64,000 nucleotides of DNA from Oscheius dolichura (taxonomy: Eukaryota > Nematoda > Chromadorea > Rhabditida > Rhabditidae): the NCBI GenBank assembly GCA_932521035.1, contig OW051493.1, forward strand, positions 4,340,001 to 4,404,000, given 5' to 3'. Positions within the stretch are counted from its first letter, which is position 1, and the number at the start of each line of letters is the position of its first letter. The notes beneath the pieces are model-generated. The model was not told the DNA's origin, made no database searches, and was given only the letters and a program-made list of their open reading frames with translations. The position numbers were made by a program, and so were the translations under genes. Positions 44,698-56,108 of this stretch are shown one piece after another.

Positions 44698-45352
44698 TCT
44701 AAAACTGGCGACGATCGTGAGACAAGTTAAATATTTAGGCAAATAAAGTCAAAACAAATGAGAGGACGCAAATATACACAACTAAAAAACTTTGTTGTAC
44801 GCTTGTTATCAGAGACATTCCATGCGAGCGATTCCAGGCAAGGTCATCGGTCTAATCAATGAACATGACAAGGCCGCTGCCAAAAAGGGTAAATGGCAGC
44901 CTCATACCTTACTGCAGCGTATCCATTTCCGATGGGCGCCTTGGATAGACATCGGATGGAATAAGTAGTTACATGACAAAGGCCAGTACGACCTGGAAAA
45001 TAGCAGATATCACAAGCCTCTGTGTATTTTTTTTTTGCCTGTAGTACACCATTTTGAAATGAAATGGCCTAACTTTTTTCATAAGATTATGTTTCCATTT
45101 TTAGTTCTAATCTAAACATTTTGGATAGCCTTTCACCGTTCTTTTGCTTTTGCTTACCTATCTTATAGAGTACTTGCATTCCGGCCAGTCATGTAAACGT
45201 GCTCAAATTGAAAAAAGAGTGTTTTCGCAAAAGATGCATCATTTTTACATCTTTTTCTTATATTTCTAGCGGTGTTGTCATATACTTTTACAGCTTTGCC
45301 TCGTATACAATATATCTAACTGAGAATTCTCTATGTATAACTTTCAAGGATA
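44698..45352. other. Region between QDPR and SWT1, with a GC-richer island
   Basis: AT-rich except for a GC-richer island at about 44815-45010 that holds a possible mini-gene, described separately. A run of ten T at 45027-45036 follows the island. Confidence 0.4.
44822..44964 (+). CDS. Possible small two-exon gene of unknown function
   Basis: An ATG nine bases behind TTGTTATCAG (acceptor-like) opens MRAIPGKVIGLINEHDKAAA followed by KK. A 29-nt GT-AG segment (44889-44917) can be removed to give KKAYPFPMGALDRHRME and a stop TAA at 44962-44964, 37 residues in all. Without splicing the frame runs 48 residues. I recognise no family. Higher GC than the surroundings suggests constraint. The alternative is a Pol III RNA of about 200 nt ending at the T10 run (45027-45036), but no known RNA (U snRNA, SRP, RNase P/MRP) could be matched. 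Low confidence. Confidence 0.3.
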
Positions 45353-47388
45353 ATGTCAAAAAGGAAGAAAGGAGAAGAAGATCTTCCCCAGCTACAGCCA
45401 CCGTGGAGACTTATACGGCATAGGCAGGAGAAGTATTACTACAATTGTGACACCAAGGAAGTAATTTGGCCAAATCAGTTTGCTGCACGCTTTGGAAATT
45501 CGGCTACTAATGGCAATTCCAAAAATAGTAAAGTTACAGCAGAAGTTACAAACTCTAAAACGGTAGTAAGAAAGTAAGTTTTTAAAATTGGTTTTATTGA
45601 CAAGTTGCTGTAGGTTACCTGAATTTCACACTAATAATGCTGCTTCTACCTCTGATTCTGTCGAACCAATGGAAGTGGACTATGTAAACGAGGTGTTGCA
45701 TGCTTTTAGAAAAGATTGCAAGGACTATAATGTAATTTCTTGTTGTTTTTATATGTCTATGTTTTAAGGGAAATTTTGATAAATTTACAAACAAACGACT
45801 GACAGAGATCGATTACCGAAATACCAGAAATAACCACATAATTGTGTTCGACACATGCTCGCTGCTGCATGATCCGCTGATAGTACGAAAGACTGGAACA
45901 GGTAAGCATTGTAAAAGTTTACTTGCATGCATTTCAGCAAAAATAAAAATGCGAATCCCATATACCGTCCTTTGTGAACTTGACGGATTGAAGAAATCTG
46001 AGAAATTACGAGTGGTATTAATGATTACATATGAACCAATCATTTCAATTTAGCCAGTGAATTCTGTCTTAAGAGATCTTCTCGCAACTTACGATACTTC
46101 GCCTGATTTAGTATCATTCGAAAATTCCGTGGATGTTAGTGTTTTTATGAAATCGAATTATAATTATTTTTAGAGCAGGCTTCCCTTCATATTAAAATCA
46201 GAAATATGTTCACAGTCTGCTCCGTTTGTAGCTACGACGGCAGATGAGCGTATACTGAAATCAGCTTTGATGCTCAAGGAGCACGGTAACTATTAAAAAT
46301 ATTGCGGAGGCGTGATTTTTTCAGTGAATAAACCGTCAATGAACATTGTGCTTGTCAGTAATGACTGTAATTTAAGGACTAAAGCGAGAGCTCACGATCT
46401 CTCTGCAGTAGACAATGCGGTATTTTTGTTTCTTATATATGTCTATTGTAAATTCAGGCCTTTTCGACAAAGTATCTTGAACCTTTGAAAAAGATGAAAG
46501 CCGAAAAGTCATCGAGTTCCAATAATAGACGAGGAAGAACTATGCACCGTAGATCTGATCCGCCATTGCTTCCTCCATACGATGAGGATAGACCTGATGA
46601 TAGGAAAAGAAGACGTATGACGGAGCCTATTTCTCAGCATTCATCGAAGAATCGAAGAGAAGACATGCCGACATCACGCAATTCAAGACCATCACCACGA
46701 GCTTTTGGTGATTGTCATTTACATTCCAAGAAGGACTCGCATTCGTCAGCGGGGTATCCCGATGAACCGTATAGACGTATTGATCAATACAAATCATATG
46801 GTGTACCGCCTTCAGTAAGTACCCAAATGAACCATAATGTAAGCCCTTTTTTAAACCGAATTTTTGATCATTTTCAGCCATCCCATGAAATAACTAGTTG
46901 GTATTATCCAGAAAAAATAAAAGCATTCCTTTTTCAAACTGAATTAAAAAAGTTTCAATATATGCTACGCGTTTCTGTTCAACGAACTCTGTAGGTTTAT
47001 AATTAATTAATATTATACTTTTATTAGTGAATCTGCTAACTACAACTTGGAACAGCCTTTGTTTAAGTTATGTGATACAGGCTACCGATTTATTATGAAT
47101 GGATTCAAGGAAGAAGATTTAAGTGAATTTATTTTGCAACTAGAAGAATTATACGAAGAGAGTGTGGCCCATTTAAATGAACACCAAGTAAAGGCCTTTT
47201 TTGAGACTTCAATAAGATCTTTTCAGAAAATAGAGAGGACAAAATTGATTGAAGAGCTTATCTCCGATGGCGTTGGTGGGGAAGGAATCGAGGCCATCAA
47301 GGATTGCGCTGAACAAGTAAAAGAGAAGCGAGGTTGGTCGCCACTCAATCCCACCCCTTCGGTTGTTGCTGTAACCTCTAGTGCTTAG
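45353..47388 (+). CDS. swt1: SWT1-like RNA endoribonuclease (WW + PIN domains)
   Basis: Nuclear endonuclease linked to mRNA surveillance at the nuclear pore. The N-terminus has a basic start and a WW domain, PPWRLIRHRQEKYYYNCDTK then EVIWP (two Trp). The PIN domain spans about 45770-46440: NNHIIVFDTCSLLHDPLIVR (first catalytic Asp in VFDTC), RIPYTVLCELDGLKKSEKLR (Glu in CELDGLK), and NIVLVSNDCNLRTKARAHDL (Asp in SNDCNLR). A basic Ser/Arg linker (SSSSNNRRGRTMHRRSDPPL) follows, then a helical C-terminal domain (DEITSWYYPEKI-like, EDLSEFILQLEELYEESVAH, KAFFETSIRSFQKIERTKLI). Six or so short introns. Order and motifs fit animal SWT1. Confidence 0.87.
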
Positions 47389-48170
47389 CTTAATAATAGA
47401 TATTTATTATCAGAAAAGATGAAATCCGTTAGTTTTTACAAACGTTAATAATTTCACTTGTGCCAGCGAAAACTTTGACCTTTTATATACCACCTTGTAA
47501 ATTTTAACGAGGGGACATTTTGGGCATATTAACTTTCTAGAAATTGTATAATCTATTTCTTATATCCAAATTCCCGTCCCCTGTAAAAAATGTTTTTTTT
47601 TTGTAAGATATATATCATCAAATTTGTACTTAGAAGTAGCATTCAAATTGTTTTTAGTTTTTTTTCTAGATTTTATTTTGCTTTTTTTATAAAACCGGGC
47701 ACTTCTAGTCGACCTATAATAATGATTTCTCCTTATGAATGTAACTCGCTTCACATGAAGCCTTTTTACCGATCGTGATTCCACCAAACCGTGTGTATAA
47801 CATATCAAAGAAATGTAAAAAATACGTGTCGTTATTACCCTGCCTGCCATTTCCCAGTTGTTGTTACCCCTATGAAAACGTTACTAATATACATATCGTG
47901 TAAATAATGAATGTAACGGTGTTTTTGAAAATAAACTATAAAAAGAACTCTGCGGATCTTTAGATTTGGTTCATGATATCGTGTTAGTTTTCCTGCTCCC
48001 TGGGGGTCTTCCTTGTTCTCGCGGATGCTGGTTGATTGCACATTCAATCATGTACTTTTTTAGCTTTTTGCCAGTTGCCCTCGGGGGATTTAGGCCATTC
48101 GGAGAGCGTTAATTCTTGTGAAGCAATGTTTATTAGCAAAGAATGGCAATGGAAAGTCTCCTCTGTCCGC
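47389..48170. other. AT-rich gap between SWT1 and the zyxin-like gene
   Basis: No gene. Long T-rich stretches on the + strand. The poly(A) signal of the LIM gene is at 48129-48134 (minus strand). Confidence 0.5.
48129..48134 (-). terminator. Poly(A) signal of the zyxin-like gene
   Basis: TTTATT on the + strand, 37 nt past the stop at 48171. Confidence 0.6.
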
Positions 48171-51100
48171 TCAAGCCGAAGATGCCAACATTCTTAGCCT
48201 GTTGGAATTGCATGTTTTACAGTACAAATGAGAATCCAACGGATAGCAGCCTTGTCCCTCAACCTGAAAAACTTCACATAATTTTAATCGGGCAAAAACG
48301 GCACCTTGCTGCTCAGCTGAAGTCCACAATCTTCACACCGGTAGCATTCAACATGGAAAGATTTATTCATAGCCACAACCCGAACGCTCTCCTTCTCGCC
48401 CTCGTTAGGCACGATTCCCTTCGAGCAGACGGCGCATCGAGGGGCGAATTTGCTGGAAACTTCCTTATTACCTCGAGTTTCCCTCATCCAGAACTCACTC
48501 ATGGAAACAGGGAACACAATAGACATTATTCTCCGAGTCTACGGTGAAAGGGATGCCATCGAGGGTCTTTGTACAGTTATGGCAGACGAAGCAGTCCACG
48601 TGGAAAGTGCCGCCGCAGGCTCGGAGCAGCTTGTCCGCTATTGTCTGGCCGCATTTGGTACACTTCTCGAGAGTATTCTAAAATTTATTATTGCCCGAGG
48701 GGGAGAGAAATAGCGGAAATGGCCTTTTTGTTGGCTTGAATGTCACCCGATGAGCCATGGCCATAAAATGGCACTTTGGGTAAAGCGAAACAGACGCATA
48801 TGATTCAGGGGAAGGGGATGGACTGACCTGGTAGCAGCCCTCACAGATGGGCTCGCTCTCGATGTTATAGAAGCTGGAGCCGGCCAGGACCTTGCTACAA
48901 CGGCAACATTTGAAGCAGGCTACGTGGAATATCTGGTCGAGGGCCGTGCAGCCGGGCTTGTCGGCGCTGATCTCGCTGTGACAGGCCACGCAAATGTCTG
49001 AAAGTCTCGACTTGCTCTTTTTCCCGGTTACACTCCCTGGGAGAGGGCCTGGCCATCCATCAGGGGCAGTCACAAACAATTCGACTGAGAGAGGCCTCTG
49101 TTTGCGGAAACAGTTACATGCTGTGTTTACACGCGCACTTTTGACTCGCACCCGGAGAGTCCTCGACTTTGACCCGGATGGAACCCGGGGGAAAAGGACA
49201 GAAGGGGGAAAGTGTTAAAGAGAACCTTCTTTGTCGTCTGCCATGGCCGGGGAGTATTTGATTGGCTGTGAAAGTGGCTGTGCTGAGCGTCGGTTTCAGT
49301 TGAGTTAGAGGCCCTAGGGGCGGGGCTCCAACCAACGAAAACGCCCCCGATGCAAACGGAAAACAACTGGCGAGGCTCCTCTGATATCAGCTGCTCCGTG
49401 TGCCACAGAGAGAGAACGAGTCAAACTCTCTCACGTGCACACCTCCACAGCCACAAAAAGTCACCATTTGAGGGGGGTCACCCAGGCCGGAGGGGGACAG
49501 CTGTTCAATCAGGAACGGCCCCCCTTGATAAGGCAGAGGCCAGTTCATTCATTTTTTTTTGGAGAGGAAAGGCATTTCTAGGAAGTATTTGACTATTTGA
49601 CGACTTTTTGCCCTTCGGGGCCATTGTGCTCGCGCCCCCGGTGTTTCAAGTGCATTGTGTCGGTCGCCCGTTTAGCCATGCATAGCGGAGGAGGAGGACT
49701 CACTGCTCGACTGCATCACATTGGTCCGGAGCTGGGTGGACATCTTCTGGACCAGCTGGTCGACCTCGTCGCCCCGATACGAGCCCTGAATGTTGACCTG
49801 TTTAATATGTCAGCCGGCTGGCTTGTTTTTAGCCTCCGGGGAGACACAAAATCATTTCGGTGGATGGAGGCAAAACAATCGGAAAAAATGGAATAGATTG
49901 CTCATGTTTTCTTTCTCGCGGGGAGAAGGAGCGAGGAGAATTTCCGGGAATAATCTCTCCTTTCACGGAAATGACGGGAGAAGATGAGCAGGGGGCCCGG
50001 GGGCCATTGTCATTCCTTGTATGTTTCTTTAGGGGCCCTTCAATGAGTTTCTCGGGGTGCACCTGACAGCATAATGGGGCCGGAGACCAACCGGCCCCTT
50101 CTCTCAAAAGGGGGGAGGGTGTCTCTCGGTGATATTTAGAGCCCCTGTTTCAAAAACCAATCCCCCGAGTGGATAATAACTTCCGCCCGAATGAGCCCTA
50201 TCATTCTCTTGCCCTTTTTGGGGGAATTAAAGTGCCAGAGCAGCCAAAAAAGGTCTAATCGCCTTCTCCGAGGTGTGCCAGTTATTCGAGGGGATGATAA
50301 GAGTGGTCTTCTGGTTCGTAGTTCTCTTCCCCTTAAAATTAGGTAATCCAGGGCCACGTTTCCGGCGATCGATGCCCTCAACACTTGCCCACGGACCTCA
50401 ATGAATTCATCTTTCGTTTGTATATTTTCTGCCAGTGGCAGCTGACCCCAAATGTTGTCCCCAGTCAATCCCCCTAACAAATGATGCCCCCTGAAACACT
50501 CGCCACAAATGCAAATCTTCTCATTCCCATCGGGGGCCCCGGGGGCGAGTGAGAAATGACTGACCTGGTAGAGGCGGGAAGCTACTTCGGAGGGCAACTC
50601 GTGCCGCTGGAGGGGGCTCCGTAGCTGGTTGGCCGCCCGTTGCGACACCGTGAGACCTGAATAGATTGGCCATCTAGGGGAAGACATCATCTCTCACCAT
50701 CATCTCGAAGCTGCCGGGCAAATTGGTCGTGTCGCGACACGACGTTTTGCTGTCTTCCCGAGGGGGATGCCTGCCTGGCGGCGAGAGGAGACGGCGTCCG
50801 GTAGCTGGGCTGCTCCTCCTGGACATACGTGTTGGTCGCATAGTCACGGATCAACGAGCGAGGATCCGAGATGGGTTGTCTAGACACATTTTATTCACAT
50901 TTCGATATAGACAGAACATACCCAAGAGTGTAAGGAGAAGTCCATTCGACAGTGGTCGTCCGATTTTGGGGACTGAAGGACCTGTTCTGTGAGCTGGGAG
51001 GATTGAGAGAAGGAGGAGTGCTGCGGATTGGAGGAGGCGACGGGGCCGGTGGCTGAGCGGTGGAGGAGACAGTAGAGAAGGATGAGCGAGTGACTTGAGG

Positions 51101-52778
51101 GACGGCACGGTCTGTCCATGGACGGCTGGGGGAGACGGAGTTGGGGACGGTGGATACGGTAGAGGAGGAGTATGAAGAAGAATAAGAATAGGAGGGGGTG
51201 TCTTGGAGAGTCTTGTCGATAAAAGAATTGGAGGATGGCTTGTTGAAGGTCTGGAAGAGACTCTTCGGAGTGGAGTCGAAGGTGTCGAGAGGCACACTAG
51301 CTGGAGCGGTATTCTGTAATTTTCGGGTAAGTTGTTTGGGTTCAATCAGGACACAATCAGGGCCCATTTCTGACTAGGGTTGCTTTTTTTGACTTTGCAA
51401 TTTATTTTCGTCTCAGGGGCACTTTAACGGATCGAAAACGAAGAGCCCACGAGTTCCTCTGAACAAATGGGGACGGCGAGGATTCTAGTTCCCTCGAATG
51501 GGCCAAAATAGAACCGCTGACGAACTGGGATCACTTCCTCTCAGGCCAAATTTAGACTTACAGTAATCTGGGGTTGAATATAAGTAGAAGCAGGACTAGA
51601 AGGCAGGGGATTGGTTAGTGGATTGGCTGGTCGACGAACGTCGCGCTGCGGACCAACGTTGTCGGGATGAGAGGACGCAGCATGAACCTGGAAACACCCG
51701 TCTGCCAGGAATAGGACTTTCGACACCTGTTCTCCGGACGGATGGCGTGCCAATTGATGCTGCTGCGAGCCGTGCGGCCGATCTCGGTCAGACAGTTGTT
51801 GATTCGCTCCGTCCACTCGTCCATTGGATAGATTCGGGACGTCACCTGGAAAGGACAGGAAGGGTAATGGGCAGGAGGGCAGGGGCCACCTCGTATCTGT
51901 TCGTTGTAGCCGGTCTTACGCAGACGAGCGGCAGCGTGCTAAAACACAAAATTTGAGGAAGAACTCGGGGAAAGGAACCTGTAATGCCGAAGGGTCCACA
52001 CGGGGACGGGACGACTGGGACGGCGCTGAAAGGGGGTCTTTAGTCTATTTTGGGAGGATAACTCACGAGGTACGGGATTGTTGTCACGTCGTGGTGCATT
52101 CGCTGTCTTCCGTTGGCCAGATGGTAGTACCGTTGGGGCTGCGAGTACAGGGGGTGGAGGAGGCGGTGGCGGGGGCTGAATAGTGATAATTTATTGTAAC
52201 CCCCTCTGCTTACTCCCATAGTTCTTCCGCCGGCGAGGGGGACGACTCAGCCCAGGAGACAGAACGCCGGAGACGAGCACTGAAAGGGAAAAACTTTGGG
52301 GAAATAAGGAAATAAACGTCTTTTTCTAATGGTTTGTAAGAGAAGGCAAATCGACGACAAGCGGCGTGGAGGAGGAGTGTACAGCTGTTTTCGGCCGACG
52401 GCACAGATGCGCACCGGTGGATCCATAGCCTCCCCCGACCCATAGGATAACTGTCTTCACCCTTATTCTCTTTTACCTCGACTCTTATTTCTCTTATTTC
52501 TACTCAAGACCTAATGAAAAAGAACTAGAGAAGACGATCATTTAAACCGATCTAATGAGGCCAGCTGACGTTTCCTCAAATGCTCAGACCGGTTACGGTA
52601 GAACAGGCCATACCTGGGGGCGGGATAGTGGGGCAGAGGAGAGAGGTAGCTCATGGCCCCAGCAGCCGAGGGACTGAAGTCTTTACACCCCACCGGCTGC
52701 CTCTCGGCCAGTCCATGCTGTCTCTCTGTTACAAATACCTCCTCCCCGCACTGATGGCCATCTCATACTTATCATCCA
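48171..52778 (-). CDS. Zyxin/LPP-family protein with three C-terminal LIM domains
   Basis: Focal-adhesion and mechanosensing adaptor. Three LIM domains end the protein: LIM1 [20 protein letters not shown]...[11 protein letters not shown] (about 48830-49000), LIM2 [20 protein letters not shown]...[11 protein letters not shown] (about 48545-48680), and LIM3 [20 protein letters not shown]...[14 protein letters not shown] then [14 protein letters not shown] (about 48190-48480). A LIM3 beginning FAPRC and ending GLQLSS is typical of zyxin, LPP, TRIP6 and Ajuba. The long upstream part is Ser/Pro/Gln-rich and spread over many short exons (for example [52 protein letters not shown]). The start [13 protein letters not shown] at 52778 is the best candidate; exon joins between 52000 and 52600 are ambiguous because two frames are open, one of them proline-rich. 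Confidence 0.8.
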
Positions 52779-55700
52779 TCTCAGGGAAACTGCGCTCTCT
52801 ACTTCGTTCTCGTTACTACCAGACGGCGGTTGTGGACTGCTCGAGCTGGGTGGCTACCGTATCCTGGAGGAGTACACTAACAAGGGGGCAGCCTCTTTGT
52901 CATGATATTGATCTGATGACTGGAGGGAAGATCTTTAATGGCTCTGTGTTTTGGTCGACAGCTTTTATGATATTGACTCTCAAGATTTAAAACATTGGTC
53001 GAGTGATCGAACACTGCCTCATCCCCCAAAACGGTTCTCCTTCTAATTTCTCGCGGAATAAAGAGAGCCGCCTTTCTATATACAGTGCATGCAGGGAGAT
53101 GTTATTCTGTCTGTGAAAATATGAGAAGGACGAAAAAAGCGAGCCGGAAAACAATGAAATAACACAGATGTGGCGGAGAGAGGATGACTCTCTGGGAAGG
53201 CAGGCAGATGACTAACCGAAGGGGGCTATTCAGGGAAAAGTCGGACAGAATGCCGGGGAAAGGGAGAGAGAGAGTAATGAGAAAGAAGTGGGGATTAGGG
53301 AGAGGGAATGTTGACGGAGGGAGGGCGACCGGTTGGGAAAGGTGATCAGGAGGAGTCGATTGATCTGATCAGTTCATAGGGAAAACAAGAGGACAGGGGA
53401 CGAGGAGAAGTAGAGAAAGCGGGGAAATACCGTGGCAGGGGCAGACACGGGGGCTAATCCCCCGGGCAAACGGTGTCCGTGAAGACGAGGCAGTTCTCAC
53501 ATCGAAAATCAATGTTTCTTCACAAAAGTGAGCGTGTGTTGTTTGTCTTTTGATGGCCGGAAAAGTGTGGATGGGCCGGGTGAATGCAATGTATATATGG
53601 ACCGGGGCGGCAGTCTCGCGTTGCGTCGTAGCACGGGGAACAGTCTGTTTGACCCAATTGGAACCTGCAATATGCTAATCCCGAAACACTCGTCACCGGC
53701 AACTCGTCTCTATGTACTCTGCCTTTCTGAACATTGCTTGAGTCAACCAGGCCAAGAAACCCAAGAAGTCTGACGGGGGAGCCCTGTTTGTCGCCTGACA
53801 CGCACACGTATTATTTGAGAACAGCAGAGGAAAATATTCGGGAAGGGACGGATCGGAACTGGCAGTGATTAGGGATCGGGATAGGGATAGCGAGAGAGAG
53901 AGACAGGAACCACGGAGGAAGTCGAAATACCAGTACGGACACGCTGCGCCCGGACAGATCAAATCTCGCATGACACTCATTCAGACTTTCGCTCTTCACC
54001 GAACTTTGTCGTGGAACTTTTCCTTTCCTCGGAACAGTTTCCTGTTTTTGGAGTTTCAGAAAGCTCTCCTCCGCCATTCTGGTGTGCTGGAGGATGGCCA
54101 GGAGTTAAGGTTAACTGTCCCAAATAAAAATTTGGAGGAAACCTTTCATTAGACTGTAAAATCGAATATTCCTTCCAAGAATACCGGTACAGCCCGTTCC
54201 ACCCAAAGAGATCTGTTCTCTGACCAGCCAATCCTCACTTTCGATCCTCGCCCCCTTCAGCCACCAAATCCTCCCGGTCTCCCGACAATCTTCCCTGTCG
54301 ATCCCTCCATTTGCCCCCCCCCCCCCCCCCCCCCGTCCGGGTCTCCCACTTCCTCCTCTGCTCCGAGTTTTCTCGTTTCTTTCTTTCCTCTGTCCACCAC
54401 CAGCATTTTGCCACAATTTCTGTTCTCGTCTTCGGCGGTTGAAGCCGCAAAGGGCGGTGGGTCGAGGGGGGAACGGGTTTTTATCCCCGCAGGCGGCTTG
54501 AGTAGCCAGGACGGGTTGGCCACCAAGACGACCTTCGCGGCTGGGAGCCGTCCCTCGGCTCTTCCTTATCCGTTTCTAGGCTAGCAAGGGTATCCCAGTA
54601 GTTCCACTCTTCCCCTCTCTGGGGTGTAATCCCCTCTTGGAGGTCACACCACCGTCTGGATTTTATGATGTTTTCTTGGAGGCGTTATGCGATTTCTCCA
54701 TAACCAGACAGACAACGACCTGCCCCTGTGGGACTGTCTCATCTCTCTCTCCCTCCTCCTCCTCCAAGGGGTACGGTCTAAAAAGTGCTTATTTTGGACA
54801 GGAGGAGTGGAACTCTTCCGTGGTGACCCCATCGCCTCCGATCTCCTCTTTTTCCGTCGTCCCCGCGTGTCTTATCCCCCCAGTTCTTCCAGTCGAGAAA
54901 GAGATCAGATGGTTGCCCTCCCAGGGTTAACTTTCTCCCCCTGCCCGACTCGGACTCGTCATCCGCGAATTTCAGTCCCGACTTTCTCCAGTTGTCCTTC
55001 GCATCCGCTTTTCCTCTACCGCAACAGATCACACTAATTGGATTGTTCACGGGTCTCGCTTATATCCTGACTTCTATCCGCCGATAATGGTGCTACAGGC
55101 GCGGGCTTTATGGCGCTGGAGAGTAAGCCGTGTCTCATTGGAAACTCCTTCTTCCTCTCCCGGGATGCGCCCTTTTACTACCACCTGCCAGAGGAGAGGC
55201 CGTACCCTATCCGAAAGATCGGAAGGTGGTGTTGTGACAGTTAAAATAAAGGCACAGCCTATCCTCCCTAGGTGGCTAAAGAAATAGTGGCGATGGCCGT
55301 TCCGCCTAGTCTTTTTCCTGCCTCAATATAGGGCCTCAATATGCCCGACAAAGTCAGGTTATTGTTCATCCCGCGTTGCGCAAGAGTCCCGCGGCAACCG
55401 GCTTCTCTTCTTTGCCCAAATATGCTAATGAGACGTCTACGACGTCTAAAATATGATGCGGCCGTGGAGGGAGGGGCAGCGATTCCTGTCGCCGTTGTGG
55501 TCGCGCCAAAGAAAGCAATCCGGAAAATTCCATTGTCACTTATGGCTGGTCGAGAACTCGATCAGCAAGACTGCCAAGCAGAAATCCCATTAAAATCAAT
55601 AGAGAAAGATCGTCTGACAAGAGGGCGGCCGACCCCCGTTAGCCCTTACGGTGCCATTCATCGGCAGGGGAGGATGGCCTCAAAAACGGTGACTCGCGCG

Positions 55701-56108
55701 GGACGCCCCGGGCGGCCTTTCCCTTCAGTCAAACCGCTTACACGACCATTCACACCCTCAAATCCATTGATTTACGTTCACTCCAGTTGGATATCTCACC
55801 CGCTTCATCTCGAGAATTCTCCCTTTTTACCGAGAGATTCGCCCCTTTTCCCTTTCTCTGCCAAGGTATCTCCCTCCCTTCGAGGCATAATGTTTTGGGT
55901 GTGTTCCTCCCTCCCGTAAGCCTGTTCCGTTTCCCTCCTCCACTACTTTTCTTCGTTCGTCGACGGTGTTTTCCAATCGTAAACACAAATCGCCGTATCT
56001 GATCCCATCTGCCAGCCCTCTTCCCATAATGAGCCCCACTTGGAACATGTTCTCCAAACTCGCTTCGTGCTGGAGCTCCTCTTCTTTTTGCAGGCACTTG
56101 GGAGTGGA
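52779..56108. other. Large gene-free region between divergent zyxin-like and PTR genes
   Basis: About 3.3 kb, GC-rich, with no supported gene. It contains a run of 21 C at 54314-54334 and several CT-rich stretches. Frames near 53520-54530 and 55341-55919 lack domains. The right end holds the acceptor TTTTTGCAG just before the PTR start. Confidence 0.4.
54314..54334 (+). repeat. Homopolymer run of 21 C
   Basis: Uninterrupted C21 within pyrimidine-rich sequence. Its length is likely to vary or be mis-called in sequencing. Confidence 0.9.

Noticed and set aside
44815..45036. U1/U2/U4/U5/U6, U11/U12, SRP, 7SK, RNase P or MRP RNA
   Set aside because: No diagnostic core sequence of any of these could be matched by eye.
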